This document shows, one piece after another, positions 1 to 8,519 of a stretch of DNA of 64,000 bases. This DNA comes from Abiotrophia sp. HMSC24B09. GTDB lineage: Bacteria; Bacillota; Bacilli; Lactobacillales; Aerococcaceae. Made by a program: the position numbers and the translations under genes. Positions within the stretch are counted from its first letter, which is position 1; each line of letters starts with the position of its first letter. Where the stretch lies: contig NZ_KV822203.1 in assembly GCF_001815865.1 (NCBI RefSeq), forward strand, positions 131,773 to 195,772, given 5' to 3'. Below the pieces are notes generated by a model, which saw only the letters and a list, made by a program, of their open reading frames with translations, ran no database searches and was not told the origin of the DNA.

Positions 1-2859
1 AGCAAGAGCCAGTGGTGTTAACCAAGCCATGACTTGTTCACCGGTTGATGGCAAATTGCCGTCCTTGCGTTCTACACCAGAAGTCTTAGTCGCTGTCACC
101 TTGTCAGATGAAGCACTCGAACTTGAGGAAGCCGCTGGTTTCTCAGCTAATTGAATGGTCCGCTTAGCCGTCTGCCCGTTGGCCAGCGTTAATTTAATCT
201 TGGTTTGATCCAATTGGTAAGGTTCTGGAACGGCCACTACATAGTAGTCGTAGTCCCCTGCCTTAAGATTGGTAAAGGTGACTTTCCCTTGGGCATCCGT
301 CTTCAATTGTTGGTTGCCTACGGCTAGGGTTACGTCTGCTACTGCTTGGCCGGCAACGTTGACCACGTTGAGTTCCAAGCTGGCTACTTGGGCCTTACGG
401 CTGACCTTGAGGATTGGATGTAAGTCCGCACCTGGGGCCACATCTAAGGTTTGCGCACCTGTTTCAGCTTGATAAGCTTCTGGCACTTCCTTAATGCCGT
501 AAGTGTACTTACCTGCTTCCAAAGCTTCGAAGAGGATATTGCCTTGGTCGTCCGTTTGGCCTTCCAATTCACCTAAGTAAACCGTCACACCTGGGACACT
601 TTGGTTATTGTCATCCATGACTTTCACCGTCACATTAGCGACTGCTTGTTGACGTTGAACAGTCAAAGTAATGGAATGATCGGTGTCAGCTGGTAATTCC
701 GCGTCGCCTGCTTGGGCGCCGGTGTAATTTTCTGGCAAGTTGACAATCTCATAGTGGAAGGTCCCTGGGGTCAAGCCTTTGAAGACAGCTTGGCCGTATT
801 CATTGGTGACTTGTACTTGGTCGCCAATCTTGACGCTAACGCCTGGTACTTCCTTGCCGGCATTATCCAAGACTTTGACGGTCAGGTCACGCTTCTCAGC
901 TTGAGAAGAAGAGGATGAACTTGAAGAAGAAGCTTGATCCTTGCGGCTCACTTGTAAGGTAATGGAGTGGTCGGTGTCACTTGGCAATTCAGCGTCACCA
1001 CTAGGCGTGCCTTCATAGCCTTCTGGCAATTGGGTTACCGCGTAGTGAATCTTACCAGGCGTTAAGCCCTTGAAGTGGGCATCCCCATTTTCGTCAGTGA
1101 CAGCCGTTTGGTCGCCAACGGTCACGGTCACGCCGGCTACAATCTTCTGATCTTGGTCTAAAATCTTGATAGTCAAGTCGCGTTTGACAGCTTCAACCGC
1201 TGGTTGTACTGGTTTCTTAGTCACTTGTAAGGTAATGGAATGATCGGTGTCACTTGGCAATTCGGCATCACCACTTGGTGTGCCTTCGTAGCCGTCTGGT
1301 AAATCCGTTACGGCATAGTGAACCGTCCCTGGCGTCAAGCCTTTGAAGTGGGCATCCCCATTTTCATCGGTCTCAGCACTTTGGCCTTCTACAGTGACCG
1401 TTACGCCGGACACAATCTTTTGTTCTTGGTCTAGGACTTTAACGGTCAAGTCGCGTTTAGCTGCTGGCGCTTGACTAGAAGATTCAGCCTTCTTAGCTAC
1501 CTGCAAGGTAATGGAGTGATCAGTGTCAGCTGGCAGTTCGGCATCCCCATTTGGCATGCCTTCATAGCCTTCTGGCAATTGAGTGACGGCATAGTGAACC
1601 TTACCAGGAGTCAAGCCCTTGAAGTGGGCATCCCCATTTTCATCGGTTACTGCGGTTTGGTCTGCCACAGTGACCGTTACGCCGGCTACCGTCTTTTGTT
1701 CTTGGTCTAGAACCTTAACGGTTAGGTCGCGCTTAGTCACTTGAGGCTCAGCCTTCTTAGCTACTTGCAAGGTAATGGAATGATCAGTGTCACTTGGCAG
1801 TTGGGCTTCGCCACTTGGTGTCCCTTCGTAGCCTTCTGGCAAGTTAGTCACGGCATAGTGTACGGTACCTGGCGTCAAGCCCTTGAAGTGGGCATCCCCA
1901 TTTTCATCCGTTACGGCACTTTGGTCTTCTACTGTTACCGTTACGCCTGCTACTGTCTTTTGTTCTTGGTCCAGAACCTTAACGGTTAAATCGCGCTTAG
2001 TCACTTGAGGCTCAGCTTTCTTAGCCACTTGTAAGGTAATGGAATGGTCAGTGTCAGTTGGGAGTTCAGCTTCACCACTTGGGTTGCCTTCATAACCTGC
2101 TGGCAATTGGGTCACGGCATAGTGAACTGTTCCAGGAGTGAGATCCTTGAAGTGGGCATCCCCGTTTTCATCCGTCACAGCTGTTTGGCCTTCCACGGTG
2201 ACCGTGGCACCCGGCACAATTTCTTGCGCTTGGTCTAAGACCTTGACCGTCAAGTTGCGCTTCACCTCTGGCGCCTGGCTAGAGGATTGGGCTGGTGCTT
2301 GTGGCGCACTGCCTGCCCCCTCTTGGTCAGATAGGGTAACGGCTAATTTAGAGACCATTTTCTGATGGTCAGCACTTTCTAAGTCAGGACCTGCCTTGAC
2401 TTCGAAGGCCACTTCATAGTAGGCCTGACCTTGGTCGTCTGTCTTGAGACTGCCCTTGTCAGACTGTTCCTGTAATTGCTTGTTGGCGGCGATATCTTGT
2501 TCCGACCGCTTAGGAATAGAGGTTTCAACTTTTTGTGCCTTGAGAACCTTGTCCGCACGTTTGAAGCCTTGGCCATCATACAAGCGTAAACGATACTTAC
2601 CAGCGGTTAACTTAGGTACTTGGCTCGCTTGGGCGTCAGATTCATGACGATAAACCACATTACCTGCCTCATCCACAATTTCGTAGGTCGCATTTTCCTG
2701 ACGTTTTGGCGGATTGGCATCAACTTGTAACAGAATATCCACCGATACTTCAATCGGTGAGTTAGGATTCACTTGCGCTAGGACCAGTCCAGAAGGTACA
2801 TAGGTCGCTAACATTCCGGCAACTGCAAGGGCAGCGCCAATTTTTCTTAAGCGATTCAT
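1..2859 (-). CDS. LPXTG-anchored surface protein with tandem Cna-B/SpaA-type repeats (C-terminus cut by window edge)
   Basis: I read an open frame of 953 codons from the ATG at 2859 to the window edge; no stop was met in the parts I translated. The start follows AAAGGAGGCGAGAGT. The N-terminus (MNRLRKIGAALAVAGM, then hydrophobic to VLAQ) is a signal peptide. A non-repeat region of about 170 residues follows. Then come six similar domains of about 90 residues with TVKVLDQ, VTDENGDAHFKGL, VHYAVT.LP.GYEG and DTDHSITL. Two more divergent Cna-B-like domains follow, then a Ser-rich linker. LPSTGE near codons 936-941 starts the sortase signal; the membrane segment is begun but the basic tail lies outside. 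The repeats should form a stalk holding the N-terminal domain away from the wall. Ligand unknown. SpaA/Cna-B membership is inferred from motif recognition. Confidence 0.88.
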   Translation of the reverse strand, partial: MNRLRKIGAALAVAGMLATYVPSGLVLAQVNPNSPIEVSVDILLQVDANPPKRQENATYEIVDEAGNVVYRHESDAQASQVPKLTAGKYRLRLYDGQGFKRADKVLKAQKVETSIPKRSEQDIAANKQLQEQSDKGSLKTDDQGQAYYEVAFEVKAGPDLESADHQKMVSKLAVTLSDQEGAGSAPQAPAQSSSQAPEVKRNLTVKVLDQAQEIVPGATVTVEGQTAVTDENGDAHFKDLTPGTVHYAVTQLPAGYEGNPSGEAELPTDTDHSITLQVAKKAEPQVTKRDLTVKVLDQEQKTVAGVTVTVEDQSAVTDENGDAHFKGLTPGTVHYAVTNLPEGYEGTPSGEAQLPSDTDHSITLQVAKKAEPQVTKRDLTVKVLDQEQKTVAGVTVTVADQTAVTDENGDAHFKGLTPGKVHYAVTQLPEGYEGMPNGDAELPADTDHSITLQVAKKAESSSQAPAAKRDLTVKVLDQEQKIVSGVTVTVEGQSAETDENGDAHFKGLTPGTVHYAVTDLPDGYEGTPSGDAELPSDTDHSITLQVTKKPVQPAVEAVKRDLTIKILDQDQKIVAGVTVTVGDQTAVTDENGDAHFKGLTPGKIHYAVTQLPEGYEGTPSGDAELPSDTDHSITLQVSRKDQASSSSSSSSSQAEKRDLTVKVLDNAGKEVPGVSVKIGDQVQVTNEYGQAVFKGLTPGTFHYEIVNLPENYTGAQAGDAELPADTDHSITLTVQRQQAVANVTVKVMDDNNQSVPGVTVYLGELEGQTDDQGNILFEALEAGKYTYGIKEVPEAYQAETGAQTLDVAPGADLHPILKVSRKAQVASLELNVVNVAGQAVADVTLAVGNQQLKTDAQGKVTFTNLKAGDYDYYVVAVPEPYQLDQTKIKLTLANGQTAKRTIQLAEKPAASSSSSASSDKVTATKTSGVERKDGNLPSTGEQVMAWLTPLALA
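676..2275 (-). repeat. Six tandem coding repeats of about 90 codons
   Basis: The phrase encoding DTDHSITL recurs near plus-strand positions 668, 962, 1230, 1508, 1772 and 2038, giving a period of roughly 265-295 bp. Copies are highly alike in DNA, especially the VTDENGDAHFKG segment. The copies nearest the anchor side carry Ser-rich linkers of different length (for example near 905-935). Such arrays can expand and contract by recombination, so stalk length may vary between strains. Confidence 0.85.
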
Positions 2860-3093
2860 ACTCTCGCCTCCTTTACCCATATATTACCACATTCAATCGA
2901 CCCTGTGGGCCATGTCAATAAGAAGTCTAGATTAAATCAATAATCTTCATCATAAATTCATAAATTAGAAATCTAGCCCTCCTCAAGAGGCCATTAAAGC
3001 CCTATCCTCTAGCCAAATGAAGCCCTACCATTAGCCAGGGCCGAGTTGGCGACAAGCTAACACTATCTTGCTAGCAGGCCAAGTAATTTTGCC

Positions 3094-3134
3094 CACAAAA
3101 ATAAGCCTGACCACTCGCTCGGGCGAATGGTCAG
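3094..3134 (-). terminator. Intrinsic terminator of tRNA-Arg
   Basis: An 11-bp stem (TGACCATTCGC with GCGAGTGGTCA, one G-U pair) at 3109-3133 is followed on the minus strand by GGCTTATTTTTG. It lies about 20 bp downstream of the tRNA. The remaining 2860-3093 stretch holds no gene I can support. Confidence 0.75.
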
Positions 3135-3152
3135 ACTCTCTTACTTAGTGAC

Positions 3153-3225
3153 GTCCCCGGCAGGAATTGAACCTGCGGCAGTCCGCTTAGGAGGCGAATC
3201 CTCTATCCTACTGAGGTACGGGGAC
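3153..3225 (-). tRNA. tRNA-Arg (anticodon CCT)
   Basis: This 73-nt cloverleaf reads on the minus strand from GTCCCCG to CGGGGAC. The acceptor stem is perfect, the T arm carries GGTTCAATTCC, and the anticodon loop is CTCCTAA with anticodon CCT, reading AGG. The CCA end is not encoded. A TGCTATAAT extended -10 at about 3249-3257 on the minus strand is a plausible promoter. Confidence 0.95.
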
Positions 3226-3309
3226 TAGGTGCTCTTAGCACATGGTTTATTATAGCACATGAAGGCCTATCCGACGAGCCTTGAAAGCTCAAAGCTGGAC
3301 GCTAGCTAA

Positions 3310-3339
3310 GAAAAAAGAGACTGGTTGCCCAGCCTCTTC
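3310..3339 (-). terminator. Terminator of pta
   Basis: On the minus strand AAGAGGCTGG and CCAGTCTCTT pair around a short loop and are followed by a T-run, just after the pta stop. Confidence 0.8.
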
Positions 3340-3347
3340 TTGATGGC

Positions 3348-4331
3348 TTATTTTGCTAAAGCTTGGTTAGCGGTGATAATGGCTACCTTGTAGACATCTT
3401 CTTCCACGCAACCACGAGATAAGTCAGAGATTGGCGCGTTCAAACCTTGTAAGATTGGACCTACGGCTTCATAGCGACCCAAACGTTGGGCAATCTTGTA
3501 GCCGATGTTACCAGATTGGAGGTCAGGGAAGATGTAGACCGTTGCATGACCGGCTACTTCAGAACCTGGTGCCTTTTGGTCCGCCACGATTTCTGAGTAA
3601 GAAGCGTCAAATTGAAGTTCCCCGTCGATGAGCACTTCTGGCGCTAATTCTTGCGCCAACTTAGTTGCTTCTACCACCTTGTCCACTTCAGGCGCCTTAG
3701 CTGAGCCCTTGGTTGAGAAGCTGAGCATGGCCACGCGTGGCTCGATGTCGAAGATTTTAGCAGTGTGCGCAGATTCTACTGCGATTTCAGCTAATTCTTG
3801 TGGTGAAGGGTTGATGTTGATCGCGCAGTCGGCGAAGACTAATTTTTGACCGTCGCTCTCAGCTGGCACCATGATGAAGGCCCCAGATGTACGGGTAATG
3901 CCTGGCTTGGTCTTGATGATTTGTAAGGCTGGACGAACGGTGTCACCGGTGGAGTGAACAGCCCCGCTGACTAAGCCATCAGCTAAGCCCATGTAGACCA
4001 ACATAGTCCCGAAGTAGGACACGTCTTTAAGCAAGTCGCGTGCTTGTTCTTCAGTCGCTTTGCCCTTACGACGTTCTACGAAAGCTGCTACCATAGCATC
4101 GTATTCTGCATAAGTTTCTGGATCGATAATGGTAAAGGCGTCGATATTCCAGCTGTTTTGTGCTGCCAAGGCCTTGACTTCTGCTACATTCCCTAAGAGG
4201 ATTGGCTCTACTAAGTCATCTACACGTAGACGAACAGCCGCCCCTAATACACGTTTGTCGTTAGCTTCTGGGAACACAATCTTGAGGTGTTTACCCTTGA
4301 TGTTGTTAGCTAAGCGTTTGAACATTACCAT
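3348..4331 (-). CDS. pta: Phosphate acetyltransferase
   Basis: This enzyme interconverts acetyl-CoA plus phosphate and acetyl phosphate plus CoA in the cytoplasm, feeding acetate kinase for ATP. The 327-residue length is typical of the short Gram-positive Pta form without the N-terminal regulatory domains. The family regions are present: an N-terminal KIVFPEANDKRVLGAA block, SGAVHSTGDTVRPALQ (about 120-135), MLSFSTKGSA (about 202-211) and GELQFDASY (about 237-245), with conserved Arg and Ser residues. The start is MVMFKRL; AGGAAG lies 12 nt before the first ATG, and the ATG two codons later is also possible. It is a single-gene unit with its own terminator. Confidence 0.95.
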   Translation of the reverse strand: MVMFKRLANNIKGKHLKIVFPEANDKRVLGAAVRLRVDDLVEPILLGNVAEVKALAAQNSWNIDAFTIIDPETYAEYDAMVAAFVERRKGKATEEQARDLLKDVSYFGTMLVYMGLADGLVSGAVHSTGDTVRPALQIIKTKPGITRTSGAFIMVPAESDGQKLVFADCAININPSPQELAEIAVESAHTAKIFDIEPRVAMLSFSTKGSAKAPEVDKVVEATKLAQELAPEVLIDGELQFDASYSEIVADQKAPGSEVAGHATVYIFPDLQSGNIGYKIAQRLGRYEAVGPILQGLNAPISDLSRGCVEEDVYKVAIITANQALAK

Positions 4332-4423
4332 AAAATTTGGCCACTTCCTTTTTCTAGTGATAAAACTCTAACTCCTAGTTTACACCCTTTAGGCCTAAAA
4401 AAAAAGTGTTCAGTCTAAAAAAA

Positions 4424-4459
4424 ACAAAAAAGGCGCAAATCTTTTAGATTCCGCCTTTA
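4424..4459 (-). terminator. Terminator of the Pr6Pr-type gene
   Basis: AAAGGCG and CGCCTTT pair around an AT-rich loop and are followed on the minus strand by a T-rich run. Confidence 0.7.
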
Positions 4460-4487
4460 GTCTGTTTTATATGAGAATTAATCTGTA

Positions 4488-5114
4488 CTAGTGTTTTTCA
4501 TGAAAACGCCCTACTTTTGGCGCTCGTTTCAGGGCCAGCATGCCATAGGCCAGCAAGAGGAAGACCGCCAAAATGGCGACAAAATATTTGCTGAAGCCCC
4601 ACCAGCCAATGCGGTCAATGTTGAGGAAAAAGTAGGGATAAGGTGAGGCTTTTTCGTTAGGAATGGGCAGATGGAAGACACCACCCCGTATCAGGGCAAA
4701 GGTCATATAAATAAGGGGCAATACCGTCCAAGTCAAGGGCTCAAACCAACGATAGTGGCCTTTGGCATCATAGAGGAGCCAATCTAGAATGACCAGAATA
4801 GGCGCAATAAAATGAAGGGCAAAGTTCTGGACCCGCCAGAACTGCTCGGGTGTCGCAGTCGGCATCAACAAGACCAGGTAGACGAAGAAGGTCAGGAGAA
4901 TGGCCGTTGTCACCGCCCCCTTGATACGGGTCAGGCTAGCGGATGGTGCCGGCCGCCCTAGCACTAGCCAAGCGAAGAAGGCTAAGACCAAGATATTGGA
5001 TAACAAGGTATAGTAGGTTAACTGGTGCCATTTATTAGGATAGAGATTGAAGGTGAGGCCTACGAGCTCTGTTAGGACAATCAGGCTAGGTAGGATGAGA
5101 CGGCGTTGGCTCAA
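4488..5114 (-). CDS. Pr6Pr family six-helix membrane protein
   Basis: This 208-residue protein is almost entirely hydrophobic, with about six transmembrane helices and short polar loops. It resembles the bacterial Pr6Pr family: PNKWHQLTYYTLLSNIL near 26-42, a central FALHFIAPILVILDWLLYD segment, and an aromatic PYFFLNIDRIGWWGFSKY loop before the last helix. Biochemical function is unknown; I place it on motif resemblance only. The best start is a TTG at 5114, preceded by AAAGGAGTCTCTTATC; no ATG lies nearby in frame. It stands alone between pta and a divergent transporter. Confidence 0.65.
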   Translation of the reverse strand: MSQRRLILPSLIVLTELVGLTFNLYPNKWHQLTYYTLLSNILVLAFFAWLVLGRPAPSASLTRIKGAVTTAILLTFFVYLVLLMPTATPEQFWRVQNFALHFIAPILVILDWLLYDAKGHYRWFEPLTWTVLPLIYMTFALIRGGVFHLPIPNEKASPYPYFFLNIDRIGWWGFSKYFVAILAVFLLLAYGMLALKRAPKVGRFHEKH

Positions 5115-5217
5115 GATAAGAGACTCCTTTACTTAATTTATTTACTGGCCTATTCTAGCACAAGCTCAGCCAAATGAAAAGGCTGTCGAAAATTTGTCAT
5201 TTTATTGCCTCAGCTAC

Positions 5218-5246
5218 TTATCAAGCCCCCAAAAATGCGCTATAAT
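5218..5246 (+). promoter_or_regulatory. Sigma-A-type promoter of the formate/nitrite transporter
   Basis: TTATCA at 5218-5223 and a perfect TATAAT at 5241-5246 are separated by 17 bp. The start codon lies 29 bp downstream of the -10 box. Confidence 0.75.
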
Positions 5247-5274
5247 GAAACTATCTTTTATTGGAGGGAAAACC

Positions 5275-6084
5275 ATGTCAGATATGTCATTATCACCATT
5301 CGTAGATTTTATTAAGAAAGCCTGCACCAAAAAAGCGGCGCTTCTGGAAGAAAGCCTAGGTCGTTACGCAGCGCGCTCTATTTACGCCGGCGCCTTCTTA
5401 ACCTTGTCAACCGCAGCTGGGGCTGTTGCTGCTGATCAAATCAACACCCTGCACCCAAGCTTGGGCCGCTTCTTCTTCGCCTTCATCTTCGCCTTCGGCT
5501 TGGCTTACGCTGTCTTCCTCAACGGGGAACTGGCTACTTCCAACATGATGTTCCTCACTGCAGGGACCTTCAGCAAGGCCATTGATTGGAAAAAAGCACT
5601 CAAAGTTCTCTTAATCTGTTCCATCTTCAACTTAGTTGGGACCTTATTCGCTGGCTATCTCTTAGGCAACACCGCAGCCTTCGCTAACCTCAATGAAAAC
5701 TCAGCCATGGTCGGCATTATCCAAACGAAACTCGCGCGTGGCAACGCCCAAGTCTTCCTTGAAGGGATTGTGGCTAACGTCTTAGTTAACATTGCCATTC
5801 TCTGCTTCGTCTTAGTTAAGGATCAAGCAGCACGCCTCACCTTAGTGCTCTCTGCTATCTTCATGTTTGTCTACATGACCAACGAGCACGTGGTAGCTAA
5901 CTTCGCTTCTATGTCTATCTTGCTCTTCTCACCTTTCAAAGGAGCTAAAGGTTTTGAATTAGTCAATGTCCTACGCCACTGGGGTGTTTCTTACCTTGGT
6001 AACCTGGTAGGTGGTGGCCTCTTAATCGGGGTTGTCTACACTTGGCTGAACCAAACCAAGACCAACTACCAAGAGCAAGTTTAA
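5275..6084 (+). CDS. Formate/nitrite transporter family protein
   Basis: This is a membrane channel of the FNT (FocA/NirC) family moving small monovalent anions such as formate or nitrite. The 269 residues hold six hydrophobic segments. Family features include GAFLTLSTAAGAVAADQ (about 40-56), NGELATSNMMFLTAG (about 82-96) and FMTNEHVVANFASM-like sequence (about 198-211) in the second re-entrant region. The start is the ATG at 5275 after TTGGAGGG; a longer in-frame ORF from 5194 would overlap the promoter and is rejected. Gene order does not identify the substrate; pta at 3348 hints at mixed-acid fermentation, so formate is my guess. Confidence 0.88.
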   Translation: MSDMSLSPFVDFIKKACTKKAALLEESLGRYAARSIYAGAFLTLSTAAGAVAADQINTLHPSLGRFFFAFIFAFGLAYAVFLNGELATSNMMFLTAGTFSKAIDWKKALKVLLICSIFNLVGTLFAGYLLGNTAAFANLNENSAMVGIIQTKLARGNAQVFLEGIVANVLVNIAILCFVLVKDQAARLTLVLSAIFMFVYMTNEHVVANFASMSILLFSPFKGAKGFELVNVLRHWGVSYLGNLVGGGLLIGVVYTWLNQTKTNYQEQV

Positions 6085-6095
6085 TCAGCCAAATC

Positions 6096-6124
6096 AAGTC
6101 TGGGCTTTGCCCAGGCTTTTTTTG
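6096..6124 (+). terminator. Terminator of the formate/nitrite transporter
   Basis: CTGGGC (6100-6105) and GCCCAG (6109-6114) form a tight hairpin followed by seven or more T. Confidence 0.85.
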
Positions 6125-6128
6125 TGGG

Positions 6129-6165
6129 CAAAAAAGGTTGAAGCTTTTACTGCTTCAACCTTTTG
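6129..6165 (-). terminator. Terminator of the glycosyltransferase gene
   Basis: AGGTTGAAGC (6135-6144) and GCTTCAACCT (6152-6161) pair perfectly, with a T-run on the minus strand. Confidence 0.85.
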
Positions 6166-6173
6166 AATCTAGT

Positions 6174-7445
6174 CTATTTGAGGACGCGGGCAATGGCCGC
6201 TTCTAAGCGCTCCTGGGTTGGATAGGCTAGGAGCTGGCCTTGTAAGGCCTTCATAGCGGTCCAGTCCGTCCGACTTAGCAGCTGCTTAAAGCCCGCTTCA
6301 ATGGAGTCTGGCCGCTTGAGGCTAGCTACCAAGGCAGCGTCAGCCCATTCTAGTCGCGCGGCATAGTCAAACTGGTCATAATCATGGGGAATGACCAAGG
6401 CAGGCTTGCCATGGCGGATGCTAGCATAGAGAATGCCGGCCCCACCGTGGTGGATGACGTAATCGACATGAGGTAGAACCGCCTCGTAATCAATGTACTG
6501 ATAGCGGTAGACATTGTCCATAATAGCTTCTACCGGCTGATCTTTGCGGGCTTCACTGCCAGACGTCACCAAAAAGCAAATATCCGGATGAGCCTGAGCC
6601 AGACGCTTGACGATCGTCAGCAGGGATTCCTTACCCCAAGGTAGCAGGGTCCCATTGGTCACCAAGACCGTTGGCAGGTCGGTTGGTAAGTGGAAGTCGA
6701 CTACTGGCTTTTTAGGATAGGTCGGGCCTAACCAGGTCAGATGAGCTGGAAAGTCCTTGCGGAACTCCAACTCTTCCATACCTAGAGCCAGAATACCATA
6801 AGGTGAATAAAAGCCCTCTTCGCCATTTTCACGATAGAGCTTAAACTGCTGATAGATGACGGGGTCGAAGCGCTTAAGAGCCTTCTTAACGAAGAGACCA
6901 TAGACTAGACGCTTGAAGCCATGGACGGCGCCCCGCCCTAGACGGTTGCGCAAGGCTTGGCGCCAGTTACTTGGTGGCTTGAGCCCCCCTAAGAAGGCTG
7001 GTGCGTCAGTCTTACTTTCGATTGAAAAAGGTGTCGGGTTGGTCGTCAACCATGGCAGGCCTAGCTTATCACAGACCATGCCTAGGGGCGCGAAGACAAA
7101 GTCTACGGTCGCCACATCTGGTTGAGTCTCTCTCAAAATAGCTTCCACCTGGGTCATGAGGTCCTGACACATGGTGATGGCAGCCTGAATCTGCCCGTAG
7201 AGGGTGGAGGCATTGAGTTTGGTATCGGTCGAAGCAATGTTGTCGAAGACATCTGGTTGATCAGGAAGGAGGGCCTGGCACTTAAAGCCCAAAGCCTGGG
7301 CTACCGGCAGCTTAGTCAGGCCTGTATAGACGGTAATATCATAGTTAGGGTTATCTAATAAGGGTTGCATCAAGCCCAGAACGGGATAGAGATGCCCACT
7401 TAATGGGGGGGCAAACACGGCCAGTTTGATGACTCGGCAGGTCAT
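6174..7445 (-). CDS. GT1-family (UGT/MGT-like) glycosyltransferase
   Basis: This 423-residue protein has the two Rossmann domains of GT-B, family 1 glycosyltransferases, which transfer a sugar from a nucleotide donor to a lipid or small molecule. The N-domain begins KLAVFAPPLSGHLYPVLGL. The donor-side loop VLVTNGTLLPWGKE is near residue 260 and the signature VDYVIHHGGAGILYASIRHGKP is near 332-353. A further acidic-aromatic block (IPHDYDQFDYAARL) follows, as in macrolide and zeaxanthin glycosyltransferases. There is no signal peptide, so it is cytoplasmic or peripheral. The start follows AAAGGAGTGGGAGACT. It is monocistronic; the neighbours do not reveal the acceptor. Confidence 0.85.
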   Translation of the reverse strand: MTCRVIKLAVFAPPLSGHLYPVLGLMQPLLDNPNYDITVYTGLTKLPVAQALGFKCQALLPDQPDVFDNIASTDTKLNASTLYGQIQAAITMCQDLMTQVEAILRETQPDVATVDFVFAPLGMVCDKLGLPWLTTNPTPFSIESKTDAPAFLGGLKPPSNWRQALRNRLGRGAVHGFKRLVYGLFVKKALKRFDPVIYQQFKLYRENGEEGFYSPYGILALGMEELEFRKDFPAHLTWLGPTYPKKPVVDFHLPTDLPTVLVTNGTLLPWGKESLLTIVKRLAQAHPDICFLVTSGSEARKDQPVEAIMDNVYRYQYIDYEAVLPHVDYVIHHGGAGILYASIRHGKPALVIPHDYDQFDYAARLEWADAALVASLKRPDSIEAGFKQLLSRTDWTAMKALQGQLLAYPTQERLEAAIARVLK

Positions 7446-7557
7446 AGTCTCCCACTCCTTTGTTCATAAATTCATCTCACTGCTCTAGTGTGAACCATCT
7501 CCGCTCAATAGTCAACGATATTTACGAATTTTTTAGATTAAGTTTGCATAACGCCAA

Positions 7558-7588
7558 GCAAAAAGGACAGGTCTACTAACCTGTCCCA
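7558..7588 (-). terminator. Terminator of murB operon
   Basis: GGACAGGT (7565-7572) pairs with ACCTGTCC (7579-7586) and a T-run follows on the minus strand. Confidence 0.85.
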
Positions 7589-7593
7589 AATTC

Positions 7594-8496
7594 TTAATCT
7601 TCGCCGATAATTCGTACTTCTGGCTCCATGAAGACCCCAGTCCGGGCCCAGACCACCAGACGAATGTGTTCAATGACTTCCAAGTAGTCGGTAGCTGTCG
7701 CATGGTCTACATTGACAATAAAGCCCGCGTGCTTGGTCGAGACTTGCGCCCCACCTACTTGGTAGCCCTGCAGGCCAGCATCTTGAATGAGCTTGCCGGC
7801 AAAGTAACCCTCAGGCCGCTTGAAGACTGAGCCGCAAGACGGATACTCTAGCGGTTGCTTGCTTTGACGCAGGTGGGTCAACTCGGCCACCTTGCTATCA
7901 ATGGCGCTCTGATCTCCTGGCGCTAAATCGAAGGTGACGCCTAAAATAACCTCGTCTCCTTCTTGGAAACGACTGTGGCGATAGCTGAAGTCGCAGTCCG
8001 CTCCCGCGTAGGTCTTGAGCTGGCCGTCACGCGTCATGGTTTGCACCTGGCTAATGACGTCCTTGACCTCGCCCCCGTAGGCGCCGGCATTCATATAGAT
8101 GGCCCCACCAATGGAACCCGGAATGCCACAGGCAAATTCCAAGCCAGTCAGCCCGGCAGCAGCTGCCTGACGGCTGGCTTCAATCAAGGCCACCCCACTG
8201 GCTGCCTTCAACTGGTTGCCTTCTAGGACCAGTTCCTGCATGTCGGTTAGGATCATGACCAGGCCCCGAATACCGCCGTCTTTGACGATGAGGTTGCTGG
8301 CATTGCCCAGAACGGTTAGAGGCAAGTTTTCTTGCTTGACTGCTGCTAGGACCCTTTGGACTTGCTCTACCGAACGCGGGAAGACTAATAGATCAGCAGG
8401 CCCCCCGGTCTTGGTGTAGGTATAATTGGATAAGGGCTCATTGGCTTTGATGGTCAAAGTCCCTAAGATATCTTGTAATTTGGCTAAATCCACCAT
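7594..8496 (-). CDS. murB: UDP-N-acetylenolpyruvoylglucosamine reductase
   Basis: MurB reduces UDP-GlcNAc-enolpyruvate to UDP-MurNAc with NADPH and bound FAD, the second step of peptidoglycan precursor synthesis. The 300-residue length fits the type II form of Gram-positives. Visible landmarks are YTKTGGPADLLVFPRS (about 28-43, FAD domain), GIPGSIGGAIYMNAGAYGGE (about 124-143), CGSVFKRP (about 221-228, containing the proton-donor Ser) and the final MEPEVRIIGE with the catalytic Glu region. It is the last gene of a tsaE-GNAT-murB unit, 23 bp after the acetyltransferase, with its own AGAGG ribosome binding site. Confidence 0.97.
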   Translation of the reverse strand: MVDLAKLQDILGTLTIKANEPLSNYTYTKTGGPADLLVFPRSVEQVQRVLAAVKQENLPLTVLGNASNLIVKDGGIRGLVMILTDMQELVLEGNQLKAASGVALIEASRQAAAAGLTGLEFACGIPGSIGGAIYMNAGAYGGEVKDVISQVQTMTRDGQLKTYAGADCDFSYRHSRFQEGDEVILGVTFDLAPGDQSAIDSKVAELTHLRQSKQPLEYPSCGSVFKRPEGYFAGKLIQDAGLQGYQVGGAQVSTKHAGFIVNVDHATATDYLEVIEHIRLVVWARTGVFMEPEVRIIGED

Positions 8497-8519
8497 AAAT
8501 TAACCTCTTTTCACATAAT

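Noticed and set aside
5194-5274. N-terminal extension of the formate/nitrite transporter
   Set aside because: It overlaps the promoter and has no ribosome site; the family begins at the ATG at 5275.
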